Positions 23,185 to 37,500 of a stretch of 64,000 nucleotides of DNA are shown here, piece after piece. The number at the start of each line of letters is the position of its first letter. Position 1 is the first letter of the stretch. Source of the DNA: Apteryx mantelli (lineage: Eukaryota > Chordata > Aves > Apterygiformes > Apterygidae); assembly GCF_036417845.1 (NCBI RefSeq), contig NC_089978.1:163243962-163307961 (forward strand). The letters run 5' to 3'. Both the position numbers and the translations under genes were made by a program. The notes below the pieces were generated by a model that saw only the letters and a list, made by a program, of their open reading frames with translations, searched no databases and was not told the origin of the DNA.

Positions 23185-24085
23185 GAATTATAGGAAACAG
23201 GGCCAGAAGACCTCATACAATGTCTGATCCATCCCCCTTCCTCAAGGCATCATCTAGTGTTTCTCTCATCTGCTCTTCAAAGGTTAACATGATGGAGATG
23301 TTACTGCCTTCCCAGGCAATCTATTCCACTGTTTTCTCTGCCATACTATCAGGAAGCTTTGTCCTAATGCCAAAGCTAAATCTCTCCTTCTACAATTTAA
23401 GGCCATTATTTCTTTCCCTAAGCAGAGAAGACCAAAAAAAAAAAAAAAAAAGTGTATTCCCTTTTTTCTTGCTGAGGCTTTTTATGTGTTCAGAGATCAT
23501 TATCACATCTATCTTCAGCCAACTCTTCTCTAGATTAGGCCCAGTTCTTTCACTCTTTCCTCACCCACCATGTTTTTTATCCTCTCTGCTCTCCATCTGA
23601 TTGTCACCAGTTGTCTCAGACCTTTGTGGAAGTGCGGTGACATGATGTCCAAAAATGGACCCAGCAGTCCTCCAAAATGGAGAAAGAGGAGTCTAACAGA
23701 TAACATGCTTTGGAAGGATTTTGTCTTTTTTGCAACAGTGTGACACTGGTAACCCACACATGACTTGAGATACATTTTTGAGACTCACCACAGATTTGTA
23801 TTCGTGGCATTCACTACTCATTCCCATCCTCTGTTTATGCAGTTGATTATTCCTGCCCCCCTGCAGTGCCTAGTGCTCGTCCTTCTTTAATTCAATCCTA
23901 TTTCCCAAACAGCTTTTTCAATTAACCATTTCCAGTTCTGACACTGCCTTCCAAAAGTGCATATAGCCCCTTCAGGCTCAGTGTCACTGGCAAATTTAAT
24001 TCTCAGATTCTCTAATCCATCCACCAAGTTGGTAATGAAAACCTGGGATTATAGGGGACAGAGAGTACCCACTCAATATATATTT
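23185..24085 (-). mobile_element. Old CR1 3' fragment, antisense
   Basis: The + strand reads as the complement of a CR1 3' half. It starts near the element's 3' end with 'cagaagacctcatacaatgtctgatcc' and continues with 'gatggagatgttactgccttcccaggcaatctattccactg' and 'aggaagctttgtcctaatgcc', as antisense CR1 sequences of sauropsids do. Later blocks 'tttgtcttttttgcaacagtgtgacactg' and 'cagtgtcactggcaaattta' also match. Many indels are present. An A-run of 18 bases (about 23434-23451) interrupts it. It is non-coding. Confidence 0.85.
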
Positions 24086-25154
24086 ACAATCTGACAGTAA
24101 ATCACTGAAAACTCATCTTCAGATTTGTTTAGCCCTTTTTAGCTAGACTATTTCCTAGTTTGCATAACTTGATGTGTATAGTAGACAGACATCCTGCTGT
24201 TGCCACAGGCTGTAAAGTTGAAGCATAGTAGTGGAGCAATGTGAGTGTAACCCTTTCCAAGAGGATTACTGGAGATACACCCTTGCAAGAGATGGATTCT
24301 TCCTTTAGAGGAGCTCTTTGCACAGCAACACTTCTACAGATGGCTGAGGTCTGCTTCTAGTAACCACAGTAAATGAAAGACCATACTCCACAGTGTGTTT
24401 AAGAAAGGAAAGCTTTCTGGAGCCATTAAGTTACTAACATCCATGTATGCAGACCTGAAAGAAAGGTGCTGAATTGATGGATGTACTTGTCATATTTACG
24501 GTTTGTAGCAGAGTGAAGAATGTGCTTTGTGGTTTATAATGCGATGCTCATTTAACTCTCCTTTTTAAGATCAGGTTGATTTATAGAATCCAGCATTACT
24601 ATTGCATTTCAGTGGGATGACAGGGATAATATTATATCACAGATATCACAGAGGTTTTTCAATTATCTTGTACAACAAATCCAGGCTTCAAATGGAGGCT
24701 TCTGTTTAGGAAGGTTTAACCCTGGCAAGAATGGATTCCTTGCAAACACAACTCTCTGGTGCTGAATTGACCCACTGACTTATATCCTTGTCCAGCATTT
24801 TGTGGAAGCCCTAATTTATGGGGCTAAAACTTCAACTGTCTTAGATAGTGAGCCTATCCACAAGGATGTGCTCTAGCATACAGCACATCTCTGTCTGTTT
24901 CTAACTGGTGTAACAACTGTCAGGTGTCGTAGCCCAGCTGAAAACAACATGCCCCATCACAGACTCAGGCCTGCATTTCCAGTGGTGACTAATGGTTTGG
25001 AGTACATTCATTTTTTATTACCCATGGAGAAGTCAGGGGCTCAGCATGCACCAGAAAGGAAGGGATGAAAAATCCCTAGTCATGTAAGTCAATTCAGACA
25101 TATAGCACTAATGAAGGCATGTATTTACCAGACTTAGCATAAGTCAAGGACTAA

Positions 25155-25300
25155 AGCATCCATGGTTCAAATCTCTGCTCTGTATGGAATCTCTGCCTGA
25201 CTATAGCAAGTCTCTTCCTCTATTAGCCTCATTTTTCCCCTCCTTTTAAAACTAATGAAAATACTTATCTGACACAAGTAATGTCAAATACCACCAGGCA
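25155..25300 (+). repeat. MIR-like SINE remnant with tRNA-derived part
   Basis: 'catggttcaaatctctgctctg' corresponds to the Pol III B-box end of the tRNA-like head (ggttcaaatcc). It is followed by 'ctatagcaagtctcttcctctattagcctcatttttcccctcc', the counterpart of 'gggcaagtcacttaacctctctgtgcctcagtttccccatc'. This is the best-ordered MIR-like copy in the window. Confidence 0.7.
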
Positions 25301-28300
25301 CATGTGTTTTAAGCATTTTCATCCTGGTAGGGCAATTAGTGGAAAAATAAGCCCAAATGTAACATGAAATAACATCATGCTAGTTTTGGTAGGATCTTCC
25401 ATACTCATGTAGCTCAAAATGCTTTGCATTTTGGAAATGCAGTTATCAAGCTAAATATAGCCAAACATCAGAGATGGAGGCAAGAAATTTAGAAAACTGA
25501 AAATGTGTTCGGACGGAGAAGCCGAAGTGGCCTATTTAAATCAGCCAACACACGCAGTTATTCTTTGTTAGCTTTCTCAAACTCTTTGGGGTATGTTTAC
25601 AGCTGCAGCTTTTATGACAGCTTCCTTTCGGGAGTCTGTTAGACACTCGAGTTACTCTCTGAGAAACAGACATTTTAAGAGGCTCAAAAGAGTGCAAAAT
25701 GAGAGGACAGATGCACAGTTGCCTGGTGCCAGATGTGCAGCAGGAGGTCAGGATGCAGGAGTGCAAAGTAGGAGCAGTTTTGCTCCGGGAGACGAGCGAG
25801 CGTAACTGGCCAGAAATGCCATCAGTGAGTAGCCTGGGAGTAGAGCTGAAAACGCCCTGCTGACGGCAGGGGTCCCATGGAGACAAGAAAGGTGCATCAA
25901 GGGCACCACTGGAACACAGGCAGGTACAGCATCCTGAAGATACTGCCCTTTCTCCTTGCTGTAAGCATGGGTCAAGCAGGACAGTGCACATTGCCCCTTC
26001 TTGCTCTTGCTCTACGGCACATGGCCTTTTGGTAGACATGCTGTTTTAACCAGTAGGGCTCCATGACACTGAAGGATGCTTTGGGGACAGGAAGAGATGG
26101 GAAAGGGCAGAAAAAGCTCTGTGGTTACACGTCTTCTGCTTCTCCCTCCCACTTCTTCCAGTCCTGAAACAGCAGTCCTGATAGGGCACAAGGAGGAAGG
26201 ATGTAGTGGGACAGAGCAGGTACAGGGTCAATGGGATAAAGATATGGTTAGGTTTGGGAAGGAAACTCAGCTGTTGGCAAGGAGGGATAATTTGTTCAGA
26301 TGTCTTCATCACTCAGCCAGGAGAGACACAGACCACATGACTCTGTGCATGGGGAGTCAGTTTTGCTGAAACCCAGACACATCTCCCTGACACCCCAGTC
26401 CCTCTCCCAAGCAACAGGAGTTCAAAAAAAAAGCATAAACTTCAGTCAAAACAAAACCACACTGTCATGATTTGGGGTTTTTTTTTGAAGGCTGATGAGA
26501 GCACCCCAGCCCCAGAACCTCCTGAGGTAGCCCAGGAAAAATGTCTCCCTATCACTGGAAAGTGCTAACGACAAACCATCTGTTAGTGATGATGTAGCAG
26601 TCAGGCTTTGTCACAAGAAAGGCCACAGACAGCCTATATATTGCTCTGATGTCAGTCTTCTGCTGGCTAGTTCTTACCGCTATTTTTAGGCTGAGGCACT
26701 TTATGCATTTAACTTTTCTTTTTACTTTTTTTTTTCACCATCAAATGGCCATGAACTCACTTACAGTCGGCAGGAATTTGTACCCTTCAGCAGTAATAGA
26801 TCCATCAAGAATCAGCTAAGTAACTGAATGAAGAAATGCATATTTGAGATGCTGTTCATTTTAATAAACTACACTGCATGAATGGAATAGATATTGAATT
26901 TAACACATACTGGCACAAAATAATTCTTACTAAGTGGTGTCTGGAGTCAGTTTTCAATCTAATTTTCCCTTTGTAGATTTTGTTTTAAATAGATTTTATA
27001 AAAAATCAGCAAATTAATTTTTTTTGCATGTAGAAGGTTTTCCCTATGATGAAGAGGACAAGTTTGGTCAAGCACCCACTTGTACACTTAAGGGACTGAG
27101 ATTACTTGTTGGCTCTGATAAGATGAAACTCTTCTGAATCCACCTTATCAGGGAAGAAACTGAATTTTTCACAGCTCCAGCAGACTTTTGGAAACAAAAG
27201 GCTTGTGTCAAGTTTAAATGGGAGATAACATTGGAAGAGCAGGAAGGTAGGCCTTGTGTTATCCTGACAATCAAAAGAGAGTCATCAGGCCCCCACCCTG
27301 CTGAGGCTCAGGTGCTGTCAGGGAGACTCGCTCCCTCAGCACCTGTTTCCAAGCAAGAGCTCAAGTTTTTTGGCATGGTGCCTCTCTCGCAAGCCCTGGG
27401 GCAAGCCAGTAGTGACACATGCCAGCTGAGCATCAGGTCTGCCAACCCACATCTCCTCAAGCGCGGGCTCTCAGAGCCAGCCCAGAGCTGCAGATGAGAC
27501 TGTGCTCACAGGGCTGCACATTCACGGTAATGCCTCCTGCAACATACAGTGACTGGCAGCAGCATTTTGCTGGCGTGCTCTCCCTGCCACGTAGCCAGAG
27601 AGGCAGGCAGGGGATTGCACTTGCCCCCTTGCATGGCCCAGCAGGAGCACTCATATACTGGAAGAGACAGAAATAGAGAGATGTTTGTATTTGCCTTAAT
27701 ATCTTCAAGATCATGAACAGGGACATCACATGGGGAAATGCAGACTAGGTGGGGTGTCAGGAGGAATTGTTTTGCTAAGGTGAAAGCTAGCTCTCTGCAG
27801 CAATCCCTGTAAACACTTCTGCACTTTCTTCTCATTAGACCCTTCAAAATGGGGCTCTGACAGAACTTCTGCACACAGGAGGTCCACACAGAAATGTTTT
27901 CTTGCTCTAGATCTTTTTCTTCTTGTAGCCCTTCTTGTAGCCAATTTATTTCTATAAAACCAAGAGGAGCATTGTGATTATGTAGCCTTCCTGCAATGGG
28001 CTGCAGGAACAGAGGTAGTGTTTGTGTTCACACTGGAAGGTGAACCTGACTGAGCAGCACAGATTTCTGAAGAGCTGGGAGAAATGGGTGTCTCATGGAA
28101 TCAGGAATTTAGAGAGCCTTTCCTAGTAAATTAATAAACCTCATTTTGAGGCTGCAGAGCAGGAAGCCACAATTCAAAATGTATAATTTCATTTTCACAG
28201 CACTTCCCTCCATTTTCCTCTGTTCTGCCAGCCTTTGGAGAGGGCAGGAGAAATGTTACTCTCAGGCACATAGGGAATACAGACTGTGCACAGAGCAGAT

Positions 28301-29879
28301 GAACATGTTTGGTGGGTATTTCCTATTAAAATGAATAAGGGGAGGACAATATAATATGTCGCAGTCATTAAAAAGAGAAAGATGTTGATTTCCCCAAAGG
28401 CCTTATTCCAGGACTTCAGCCCAATGTAGCTTGCACTTCATGCCACGTAGCAGTAGACTCTGGCTGTCATCCAACACACTATCATTTCACCGCCTTGCTG
28501 GAGGAGAAAGATCTTTCCGAGCAAAACCCCTTTCTGGCTGCTGGTTTGACAATGAAATCTGAGCCGTCTTCCAAAACAACATCCTTAATCTAGCACAGCT
28601 TCTTAGCAACTAGAGCTGTTACTATCTGATGAGTGATTGCATTCAGTCCAGTTACTTGCTGGGGCAGGGGGGAAAAGCAAGCCTCTCACAGGCCCCCCAG
28701 TTAGCAATCAGCTTTTGGCAGTGCCCCCAAGCTGGGACAGCATGGGGAATGCTCAGTCATCCTCCAAAGCCATACCTCTAGGTCTAGGTCACTGCAAGGG
28801 CACGTTCCCCTCCGCATCTCTCTAGTTCTGTCAATAATCAAAGTTTGCTTCATAGCCCTGTATCTACTGAACATGCAGCTAGGAACTTTAGATCTTCCTG
28901 TCTTTAGCAAGTACTTAAACCCTGTGATTTAGAATCCTTCAGCCATCATCAAGAGACTTAGTGTAAGATATACTCTCAGTGAAGCATGTACCCAAGATCA
29001 GAGCTCAGGCTCACCTGGCTACACATAAGCACTGGCACAGCCCACACTCTGGAGCTCTCTGGAAGAGCAGAGTCAAGGCAAATATTATACTTTGGCCTGG
29101 ATCCAAACTCTCATTCAGGAGGTCAGGATTGACAGAGGAGATCCAAGCACACTCCAGCTCTGTCCACCAGTGGATATCTTCAGCCTGACTCTTCCTAAGA
29201 ACAGTATTGACACTTTGAGGCTAATCCACAGGTCAAGGGACTTGAAACACACTTAAACTTTTGGTCAAGACAGAGCCTTGACAGTTTTGAGAAGAGTCAA
29301 GTGGAAAAAGCAGTCTCCACTGCTCCAAATTCTTGCAACTCCATCCCTACCATATACCGCCAACCATATCATATGCCTGTGATGAACAGCAGAGATCAAG
29401 CTGCAGTTATGTTATCATGTAACTGCTGTACAGACTGTTGATTGTCCACATGATGCCAGTTCCTGACAATATCCCAATTTCTCTTGTTACAAACAAAGGT
29501 TAAGTGAGTCCAATTACTCTAGTAAGGTAATATCAATAATGCTACTAATTAAAGTAATTGCATTATGGATCATTAGTTACTGATTATGACTTTGTCAAAT
29601 GCTTGGCAATTTTATGCAAGAATCACTCAGGATGTGTCATGGAAAAAAATTATCTTCTCAGCATTGCGAGTTTCCAGTCTGTATAAATGATCCTAAAAGT
29701 TTGTATGAAGGCTGCCAGAAGTTTCTTAGGGAAAGAGATGTCTGCCCGACATTCACAGTTCCACAATACAGAACACCAAGATGGTGATGGGCTCCCACCA
29801 TATGCAAATCAAAGTTCATTATTTTGAGTCCTGAAGAACTTAAGAAAGTAGTACCCTACACAGATAAAATGGCTCCAGA

Positions 29880-30110
29880 CTGTGTGAGGTATTAACATAT
29901 TTTTTTAATAAGAGTCATCATTATCTTTACAGCCTCCCTAGAGAATCATGGCATGTCTTATTTTATTTGAATAAATAATTAATTTAGTTTAATTAAGATC
30001 ATCCAACAGCCTGGAGATGGGTTTTGCTTATTCAAGATTCATGTGGCGGTCCAAGTATGTAGGTTGTAACCATGGAGACGACTCATTTTTTTTCTTTAAA
30101 TTAAACTGGA
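29880..30110. promoter_or_regulatory. Candidate regulatory element: TAATTA cluster plus X-box
   Basis: Within 230 bp there are clustered AT-rich homeodomain-like cores (aataattaatttag, tttaattaag near 29970-29998) and a near-palindromic RFX-type X-box, GTAACCATGGAGAC, at 30066-30079. No repeat family is recognised here. Enhancer function is inference from motif density only. Confidence 0.3.
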
Positions 30111-30455
30111 GGTGGTTGAAAGCTCCCCCTGTCCTGTAAGTTCTCCAGTCCAAAAGGTGACCCGCCTGTAGCTCTGCTGTCATAGCAATGTTGACTAAAG
30201 ACCCCCATGTTCCAGAAGACTGTCAGTGGGCACCCTTTCCATAACCTCTTGCTTGGGCGTTAACAAGTGAGCTCCAAGTGTTTAGAACACATTGAGGAAC
30301 TTTTTGCTAATTTGAACTGCTTTTCCAGGGCTCTTTGCAAGATCCTCTCCACCTGGTCGTAACCTACATTTTCAATCCCTTGCTTATGTGAGTAATAAAG
30401 TCATTCCAATCCAACTTTTATGAAAGATATAAGAAAAATGGAGCTTAAAGACAGA

Positions 30456-30625
30456 GAAAAGACCATTAAGATCTGCTAATCTCACTCCTGCATACAACAG
30501 ACCATAAATTTCATCCACCACTTCTTGCACCAAACAATATGCAGTAGGACTAAAAAATATCTTCTAGAAAAGGTCCTTGTCTGGAAGATGGGAGCTTCCT
30601 CACCTCCCACTAACAATTTTAAGGA
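30456..30625. repeat. Old amniote interspersed repeat (LINE 3'-end type)
   Basis: The series 'ctgctaatctcactcctgcatac', 'accataaatttcatccaccacttcttgcacc' and 'aaatatcttctagaaaaggtccttgtctggaag' follows a repeat that is common in turtle and crocodile DNA. The usual version reads about 'tctgacctcctgcat...tttcacccagt.attcctgca...gcatatcttttagaaagacatcc.gtcttgat'. It is probably the antisense 3' end of an old LINE. I do not assign a family name. Confidence 0.55.
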
Positions 30626-31540
30626 CTCTTAAGTACATAGAACATTTCTAAGGACAGGGTATCTTATGAAGATTTGGAAATTTTATGAAGCTAGAGCAAC
30701 CAGCTGGAAGCTAGACTTATTCAGAGACAACCCCAAGAGTGCTGGAATATCCCTGGTAGAAGTAGGCACCTGTCTACACAAGCCTTGACCTCTGTTGTTC
30801 TCCTGACTGGCCCTCTGTACCTGTTATAGGAGTCAAACTAGTGCAAAATAGTCCAGGTGAAAGTCCAACACACAAGAAAGCTCTAACATACAGTTACTCA
30901 GAATATTTTCAAAAAGAGTGAAAATCTTTCTTGACAGTCCCAGTCCTTACAGTGAAATTCATGGCTGAATATCTGCTAAACTGTGTGGCTAGACAAGTGA
31001 TTTGAAAAGCAAGTAAAATTCAGGGATGACAAAGAGCACAAGATGGTGAATCTAAGCTGAACATAACCATAGAAAAGCGGTACCCAGAGAATGCAAACTC
31101 CAGGATCAGCTTCTGTCACTTTCTGTCGAAAAGAATCTCAATAGATGTCAGCACTCTGCTGGCCATAAAGCTGTAATATGAGCAATGATATATTTGCACC
31201 TTGTATGTCAGGGTTAGAGCAAGCCAAAGCAATAGGTGGGAAATCCGGCTCCTCACACATATTGAATATACTGCAAAAACAGAAACTGAGAAGGCAAGGG
31301 CATGACTTCATTTATGCTCACATAACCCCTCAGACTTAGGAAGGTGGTTCAGGCATAGCCGAAAGCAATGTTTGGTCCAAAATTGTTAGAGATACTTCAC
31401 AGAAAAAGCAGATTTTTAATGTGATTATAAATGATTTGACTGGAAGAGAGCTTAAGCAAGAGAGAATATACACAAGCACTTTAACCATGATGGCATCAAG
31501 GTATTTCCTCTTCCCTTTTCAATGCGCAAGCAACTAAAAA

Positions 31541-31575
31541 CAAAATTCTATTTCTATTCTATTCTAAATTCTATT
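31541..31575. repeat. TTCTA-type microsatellite
   Basis: Imperfect repeats of attctatt/ttcta units occupy about 35 bp. It is an ordinary simple repeat. Confidence 0.75.
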
Positions 31576-34500
31576 ACTATTGTAATAATGCAGCTCCTGT
31601 CCACATCATAGGAATACAAGCTGCGAAAAGATAATTCACCTCCATTTTTATTTGACAAGATCAGATTAATTGTGATGGTGTGCAGCTTTGGGTCACAAGA
31701 GTAAAATCTGTACTGTTTGTTCTCAGCGATCAGCATTGATTTACCCTCACTTGAACTGAGAGGTTATTTAAGCAGTAATTTCAGCTTCCTGCAATTCAGA
31801 AGCAATAAATGGATTCTCTTGTGCATTTGAGACATTTTTGCTAAGCACATTCATGGGGAGACAACTGTTGATTATACTCCAAGGCACCTGAAATAATAAT
31901 TATGATAACAAAATGGCACAAAAAAGCATGCCTTCTAATGGCTTTCTAGTATGCATGCTACTTCTTTCTTTTTTGTCTCCCTGACACTCTCATAAATATC
32001 CACCCTCCTCTTCTTTCTTCTTAGGGCTCTAGCCAGAGAAATGGCAGGATGGAGAAGAACAGAATTAAATTCACTCAGTGAGATTGTTTATGACATCCTT
32101 GGTAATTGGGGTAACTGAGCCTTTTGATTCAACAGTTAGTATTTGCTGAACAGTTTTATGGTGATGGAAAGTGCTGTTGTATAAAAGCATTGGGAGTTCT
32201 TTCCTATTTCCATGTGGGACTACTTGGCCTGTTCCTCAGTCCCTGTGTCCAGCACATTGCTTGGGTGTACTTGAAGGAGGTCAAGGAACACAGTCCAGAC
32301 TTGAAGTCACTGTGTGCACTGTTCTCCTCTGTTTCCAGGGGCATAACAGAGACCACAGTCCTATGCTAGTCCTATGCTTTGGTATGCCCAAGTCAATGAC
32401 AAGTGGCTGGAGACCACTGTTATCCTGCCAGCTACTTTGTGATTCAAGCAAAATGAGCCCAACTCGCTTAGTGTCAGGGCCATTGCTAGGGGACAAGGGA
32501 GGGCTCATCTGCATGGTCCACCAGTGTGCACCAAGGAGATGTCCACAGCAGTTAGCCCTATCCAAGCAGTACAGCCCGAGACAGAAGGAGCAGCCCTTTT
32601 CCACTTAGGCACAGACCCATGCTAGCTGGGCTACACCACTTCTACAGCCTAACACCTGGAGGCACGTTGTGCTAAGTGGATGTAGACAGCTCAAATAAAT
32701 ACTGTCTCTGAGAGAGGAAGAACTCCTCTCACTCTGCTTCAGTGAACACTGTGCACAGCCCATTACCACCATCAAGCACAAACACCAGTGTCTGAGCACT
32801 TCACAAATAGGCAGGATCCTTCTCCACCTAGTCCCTACAGTCCAGAAATGATGCCTCTCACTGGAAAAGGCAAAATGTGTCTCATGTAGCTGAGATAGGA
32901 ATGTGAGAAGTCACAGAGCTGTAATTCCATCCCAGGCATGGGGACCATGTGTCACAAGGACTGGACTAAAGGAGGGAATGCAGCTGTCTGGTTCCTGCTT
33001 CCTTAGCAAATCCATTCCTGGGCAAAGCATGCCTTCCTTAGAATGTGCTAGGACTAATTCCCTGGCTAAATAAAATACTTTAGGCTCTAGAGCTGTCATT
33101 TTGGCACTGCTCACCAACACTAAATTCAATTTTGAAAAGGAAAAAACAAATGGGAAGAGCTTATTTGTTGGTTCCTGGCATTAATCAGTGAAAATGATTT
33201 CAATTCAGTGGCATCGAATGTACGTAAAGACAATTGAAATGCAATGGCCAGTAGGCTGAGACACCTCAGACTCAATAATAGTATAGTCTTTGTGCCAATT
33301 TAAGAATTGTTCAGATTTTCTCAGAGGGTCTTATACGTATAATTACATTTGCATATAGGACCCCTGTAATATGCCAAGCTGACAGCCCTAAGAACTGCAG
33401 TCCTCTGTTTTTAAACAAAACAGATTCAATCCAGGGAACAGATGCTTGAAACTGCCCTCTCAGGGAGTCTCATCCTGTCCACCAGAGATGCAGCTACTCT
33501 AGATTGTTGTATAGTTACTGATCAGCACTAGTACAGATGCTAGAATAGTTCAAGCAAAGACATTTATCTCTGTATTCCCTAGACCTGTGTGTTACCACTT
33601 CCAGCCTTTAATCAGGAGCAACCAAGCCATGGTTCTTGAGCCAAGACTCCCAAGCAATTCAAGTGCAGCTCAAATCTAGGAGCTATCCTTCAGTGGAGGC
33701 ATGCCAGTGTGACTGCTCTGGTACAGGAACTGTAAGGTAATCTATAGCCCTAGCTATGATGGGAAGTGAATCAAGTCACCCCAATCCTATCTGAATGTCT
33801 GAGTTAGACCAGCCTCCTCTCACCATGGAGAAGTAGGACCTCGATCAGTCTTTATTATCCCTTCCCTGTAAAACACTCCTAGCATTTCCCTCTTGCTTGT
33901 TTCTAGGCAGTATGGGATATCTGTTGACTCCTGGCCACAGGAAAATGTTGACATGACTCTGTAGGATCCGCAAAATTGGACATATCTATACCATAGGTAG
34001 CACTGAGTGGTCAGAAGCATTCCTAATGGAGAGGGTCCTTTGGAGTCAAGACACTACCCAGTTACCAGGCCTGCCTAGCTCTTGACCAGGTTGCTCAAAC
34101 TGCTCATACAGCAGATGCTAGTGTCTCTTGGAGTTATGTACATTTGTCCACAGAAACTAAGTCCATCCTGGCTTTTATAGGTTCTCTGGAGATGCCTCAT
34201 ACGTCTTCCTGAATGGTGAGGATTGGCTCATAGCCATTCTCCTGACATGTCAGGATCTTGGAGGAAGACAGGTAGCATCTCTACTGTTCCTAATCAAGAG
34301 CTCCTCACTACATGAGAGCCATGCCATAACCATGTGCATTTCCACTACATGTACCCTGGTCCTGACTCATCTGTCCCATGCACAGCCAGTGACCACCTGT
34401 GCTTGCTCAGGGTCAAGGCAGGCCCTCAGCCTCTCCTTTGCACTTATTGCATAGCCACGTCTCCCCTAGCTGCTGCTAGTATTTCTAGGAGGTTCAGATC

Positions 34501-37500
34501 AAGGAGGACTGCCTCAGCACTACCTCTACTGCATGGAAGGGGAAAGTGGCCTTGGTACCACTGTGATTCACAGTCCACTCCCTCATCTTTGACCATAAGG
34601 ATAGGGTGGACATCTCACCCAGAACCCTGCCCAGTAACCCCTTCCACAAACAGCAGCCAAAGCCATAGCTGTGGCACAGTCCTGTCTACCCATCAGCTGA
34701 TGACAGGTAGGACTATTTCATCTCCATGACCTGGCATGGCCAAGCACTAGGTTCAGGACTTTCCAACAAAGAGGCCCTGTGCAAAGAGGCCACTCTGACT
34801 CAATAAACCATACCACCTCTCTGTGGCTAAAGAGGCCAAAAACCACAGGACCCAACCACAGAGGCTCACAGATCACAGCGGTCTTCGTTGTGGTCTTCCT
34901 CATTCACATCAGTCTTGGATAAGCAGCAATGCTGAGCTCACCCAGGGCAGTTCCTCTCCTTCACGCATGTGTGTATGCAGCCTGAGCTTTTTGAATTTGA
35001 ATGAGCACAGCTCACTGGTTCACACAAAGCCAGCCTGGGCCAAGTCATTCACTGTCTTTTCATACTGCTGCCAGGGAGTATTCCCACCAGCAGAATGCCA
35101 GAGCCCTAGCCTCTTCCTCTGTGCACACATCCTATCTCATCATACATGCACACTAATGAGAAGGATGTTTCACAGCCTGCTAGATGCAAATTTGGTAATA
35201 GGATGCTGCAGGGTGGGTGTACAGCCACAGAACAACACCTCGTGTGGGCCTGTGGGAACAGGCCTAGCACAGGTCAGGTCTGTTCTGTGATACTATCCAC
35301 TAGCTCACCCTCCATGTTCCCTAAGAAACCACTTAGCTTAACCCAGAACAAAGCTTGGATGTGGCATGAATGCGTTGTGTAAAATCAGGAGAAAAAGATC
35401 CAAGGGCTGACCAGTATGACTACCGATGCAACAAGCTCATTTCACAAAAGCTTACAGATGACTGTTACATGGTAGTGGCGTTTGGTCACTTCCAGTCTCT
35501 TATGAATCTGAGCCATGAGAGGTTTTATTTTTCGTTCTTAATTCCTCAAGCCCAACCTGTCTTGGAGTGAGTCTGCTTTTGAGATCTCTTGCTTGGCAGA
35601 ATTAGAGGAGTGTCTTGTTAAAATGTACAGATAGGGAGGGCTAACTATATTGAGAATTTCCTGTAATTCAGGCACTCAATTGAGAGTGCAACAACAGAGC
35701 ACAGCAAAGCATGTTGATTATTCTGTTGTGAGCAACTTAAGGTGGCAAATTTTAAGCTCTTATTTCTGATCATGAAATGCATACAAACACATCAAGATTT
35801 TAGCACCTGCACTCATTATTCAGAATTATTTAATGAATGCTTTGTGCAAACATATTTAATTGCATGTGGATCATCCACAAATCATTTGGTGTGACCTTCA
35901 TTCAAGAATTCAACATTCACAGTCTGCCTAGGGACCTGTCAACCACACTGCTCTTTAGGGCCTTGATTCTTCAGGCTGAAAGGGGGAATCCTTCCCAAGA
36001 AGGAGGAATCAGAGGGGAGGACAAGCCTAAAGGATCATGGAACATTGTAAACTTTCTCTTGCCCATAAGATAAAGCATGGCCTCACACTGTGAAGGCAGA
36101 ATTCAGGTTTAGAAATATTTTCATCCCTTCCTGACTAAAGGATTAAGAAAGGTATAAGCCTGATCGATAGGCTGTTTAGAAAACTTTACATCCCATTTTC
36201 TCATCACAGTCTCATAAGTAATTGCATATATGAGGGCAATTCTCTTTGCAGTCAGATATCTCTTTCTTCCTACCTTTCACATTTGCTTATTGCTTGACCC
36301 CTGAGGGTCTAGCTAGAGCTGTTAAAGGGCCTGCAGTTTAGTGCAGTCACCTTTGTAACACAGCTCCCACAGATGCACCCACTCTCTGGTGGGTTCTTCA
36401 CAGTCACTGATGCATTATTAATAATCCTTCCTCAGTGTGTAGCTTTGTAGCCCAGATGGAAAAGGGCTCCACCTGATCAACAGTAATCTCGGTGTGGGGG
36501 GTACCATCTGGGCATTTGGGAAAAATTCACAAGAAGTCTGCCCTGCTATGTCAGTTTGAGGAATGGCCCATTCATAGTTAAAGAGCCATCACCAGCTGGC
36601 TATGTACAATACAGGTGAAGGATAGGATGGTACTCTGGGTGATAGGGAAGGGAATAAGGGTTTGCAGAAAACAGCCATTGGAGCAAGTGGCAGGAAGCAG
36701 TCCTAATAAGATCAGTATATGAACAGTGTATTGCTGAACAGGGATGCTGCCCCCATAACTCTGCATGTAACCAGGAAGATGACAGCTTTGCCAGGCCAAA
36801 GTGGTCACTGAGAGGACATCAGTGGAACATCCTGCAGCGTTTTAGTGAGCTGACAGCATTGTCAGTGGAATAAAATTATCCTATGATTTCTGACTGGTGA
36901 GGTGGGAAAACATGTCCTGTGGCAGAGCAGAACAATACAGAACCTCAGCTATTAGACATGGATGCTGCAGAAAAAAAGAACAAGTCAGAAGAGCACTGAC
37001 AAGAAAAGAAATATCAGGGGTGCTGACAGGTAATACTCACTTCAGAAAGATATCTGGGAAAGCGCATTATGTTAGGAACCTTGTGTTTCTCATAACGCCG
37101 GAAATGGTCAATGGCTCTCCAGGACATAGGGATGTGACCACTGATGTTGATAGCTCAAGGATTTCCCTGGCATTACAGCTGAAGCAAAGCTTCCCCTGAA
37201 TGAAGATTCAGTGCTAATAAATGTCTCTAATCTGTGTTTTGCTGGAGGTCAAGTTCTCTTTCAAACAACTGTACATGTTTCATCACCGTCTTCTTCTGAA
37301 GATAGACTTGCAAAGGAAACTGAAACCCAGCCCCAAAAGTGAAAGCCCAGCCCATGTTTTACTCCTGGTGAGGTATCTGTGGCATATTAGAAGGCTGTAA
37401 TTTTATCCCTAGGGCCCAGCTGTCAAAACGGCTAGCTCTTCATCCTTGGCAGAATTATCCAAGGACACACATCAGAGCAGATTTACAGCCTTCCCTGTAC

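Larger units (their letters stand above)
24086..30455. other. Gene-free intergenic stretch
   Basis: No gene is recognisable. A MIR-like relic lies at 25155-25300. An AT-rich stretch at about 29880-30110 is rich in homeodomain-type TAATTA sequences and ends in an RFX-like X-box, listed separately. Chance frames reach 167 codons (minus strand, 25536-26039) but are Cys/Ser-rich, lack motifs and lack splice or initiation context. Confidence 0.6.

Noticed and set aside
25536..26039. 167-codon minus-strand frame
   Set aside because: It is Ser/Cys-rich with no recognisable family, no CpG promoter and no flanking exons. It is of a size expected by chance.
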